Notes under the pieces: model-generated
Told to the model about the DNA's origin: nothing
The model's database searches: none
The model's input: the letters and a program-made list of their open reading frames with translations, nothing else
Assembly (NCBI RefSeq): GCF_007993815.1
Contig: NZ_VJWE01000001.1
Location: 1 to 64,000 of the forward strand
Source of the DNA: Acidovorax delafieldii
Lineage (GTDB): Bacteria; Pseudomonadota; Gammaproteobacteria; Burkholderiales; Burkholderiaceae_C
Reading direction: 5' to 3'
Length of the DNA stretch: 64,000 bases
Program-made: the position numbers and the translations under genes
Shown here: positions 63,660 through 64,000 of the stretch, in pieces
Layout: the number at the start of each line of letters is the position of its first letter
Numbering within the stretch: the first letter of the stretch is position 1

Positions 63660-64000
63660 ATGACTCTCTCACTGCAAGACATTCCCCTCGCCATGCTCCT
63701 TGGCATCGGCGCCACCGCCGTCATGGATGCCTGGCTGTTGCTGCTCAAAAGGCTGGGGGTGCCCACGCTCAACTTCGCTTTCCTCGGCCGCTGGGTAGGC
63801 CACCTGGTGCGCGGGCAAGTCGCCCATGCCGCCATCGCCAAGGCGGCCCCGGTCCGGGGCGAACTGGCCTGGGGCTGGCTCACGCACTACGCCGTGGGCG
63901 TGGCCTTTGCCGGGGTGCTGCTGTCCCTGCAGGGCGCTGCCTGGGTCCACAGCCCCACCCTGTGGCCCGCGCTGGCCGTGGGCATGGGCACCGTGGCGGC
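63660..64000 (+). CDS. DUF2938-like membrane protein, 3' end outside window
   Basis: The first 113 codons are visible: SLQDIPLAMLLGIGATAVMD (helix 1), a Trp/His-rich loop (GRWVGHLVRGQ), then LTHYAVGVAFAGVLLSLQGA (helix 2) and the start of a third helix. This matches DUF2938 membrane proteins of unknown function. GAGGTG lies upstream of the ATG. It sits directly downstream of the MerR-type promoter and is probably induced by the divergent regulator. Confidence 0.75.
   Translation, partial: MTLSLQDIPLAMLLGIGATAVMDAWLLLLKRLGVPTLNFAFLGRWVGHLVRGQVAHAAIAKAAPVRGELAWGWLTHYAVGVAFAGVLLSLQGAAWVHSPTLWPALAVGMGTVA

Overview
The window is high-GC DNA (about two thirds G+C by eye) with dense, mostly operonic genes. 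It looks like the chromosome of a betaproteobacterium of the Comamonadaceae, close to Acidovorax. The support is gene content (mutS, MipA/OmpV, MdtABC-type pumps, many PAS/GGDEF proteins, a cox-like molybdenum hydroxylase cluster) and two kinds of interspersed repeat that I associate with that family. No database search was possible, so taxonomy and all homology statements rest on recognised motifs. I saw no tRNA, rRNA, transposase, integrase, phage gene or CRISPR array.

Layout. 1-1634 (-): PAS-PAS-PAS-GGDEF protein cut by the window edge, divergent from mutS (1834-4452). 4686-6416: an Anbu-type proteasome homologue and an alpha/beta hydrolase. 6591-14320: a tightly coupled five-gene operon of a carotenoid/isoprenoid-type membrane protein, a DUF2236 oxygenase and three tandem paralogous membrane diguanylate cyclases. 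14451-19221: a BBE-type flavin oxidase, another diguanylate cyclase, MipA/OmpV and UppP. 19424-24193: small membrane proteins, a secreted hydrolase and a LytS/LytTR two-component pair. 24210-33988 (-): a complete tripartite RND efflux operon (mdtA, mdtB, mdtC, outer-membrane factor). 34139-35544: LysE exporter and a lone ABC-type ATPase. 35575-41491: a flavin monooxygenase / dehydrogenase / BASS symporter operon divergent from an IclR regulator. 41537-45191: an unknown protein, two Tat-signal enzymes, a transglutaminase-like protein and a 56-residue basic protein ending in a strong terminator. 45279-52419: a signalling island (periplasmic binding protein, PAS kinase, receiver, HD-GYP, HTH-receiver, receiver-Hpt, MHYT). 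52493-53707: GST and low-molecular-weight tyrosine phosphatase. 53721-61609 (-): a cox-like cluster (small, large and medium subunits, MoxR ATPase, VWA protein, CoxG, XdhC) with a divergent AcoR-like regulator at 61831-62979. 63130-64000: a MerR regulator and its likely target, a partial membrane protein.

The dominant theme is c-di-GMP and phosphorelay signalling. Five GGDEF proteins, one HD-GYP protein, one MHYT sensor and two kinase systems lie within 52 kb.

The least expected findings are: a 52-nt dispersed element present five times with identical internal spacing; a GC-rich repeat translated in frame inside the MoxR ATPase; the oxygenase plus triple diguanylate cyclase operon, in which only one of three cyclases keeps a canonical I-site; and the unfused phosphorelay island.
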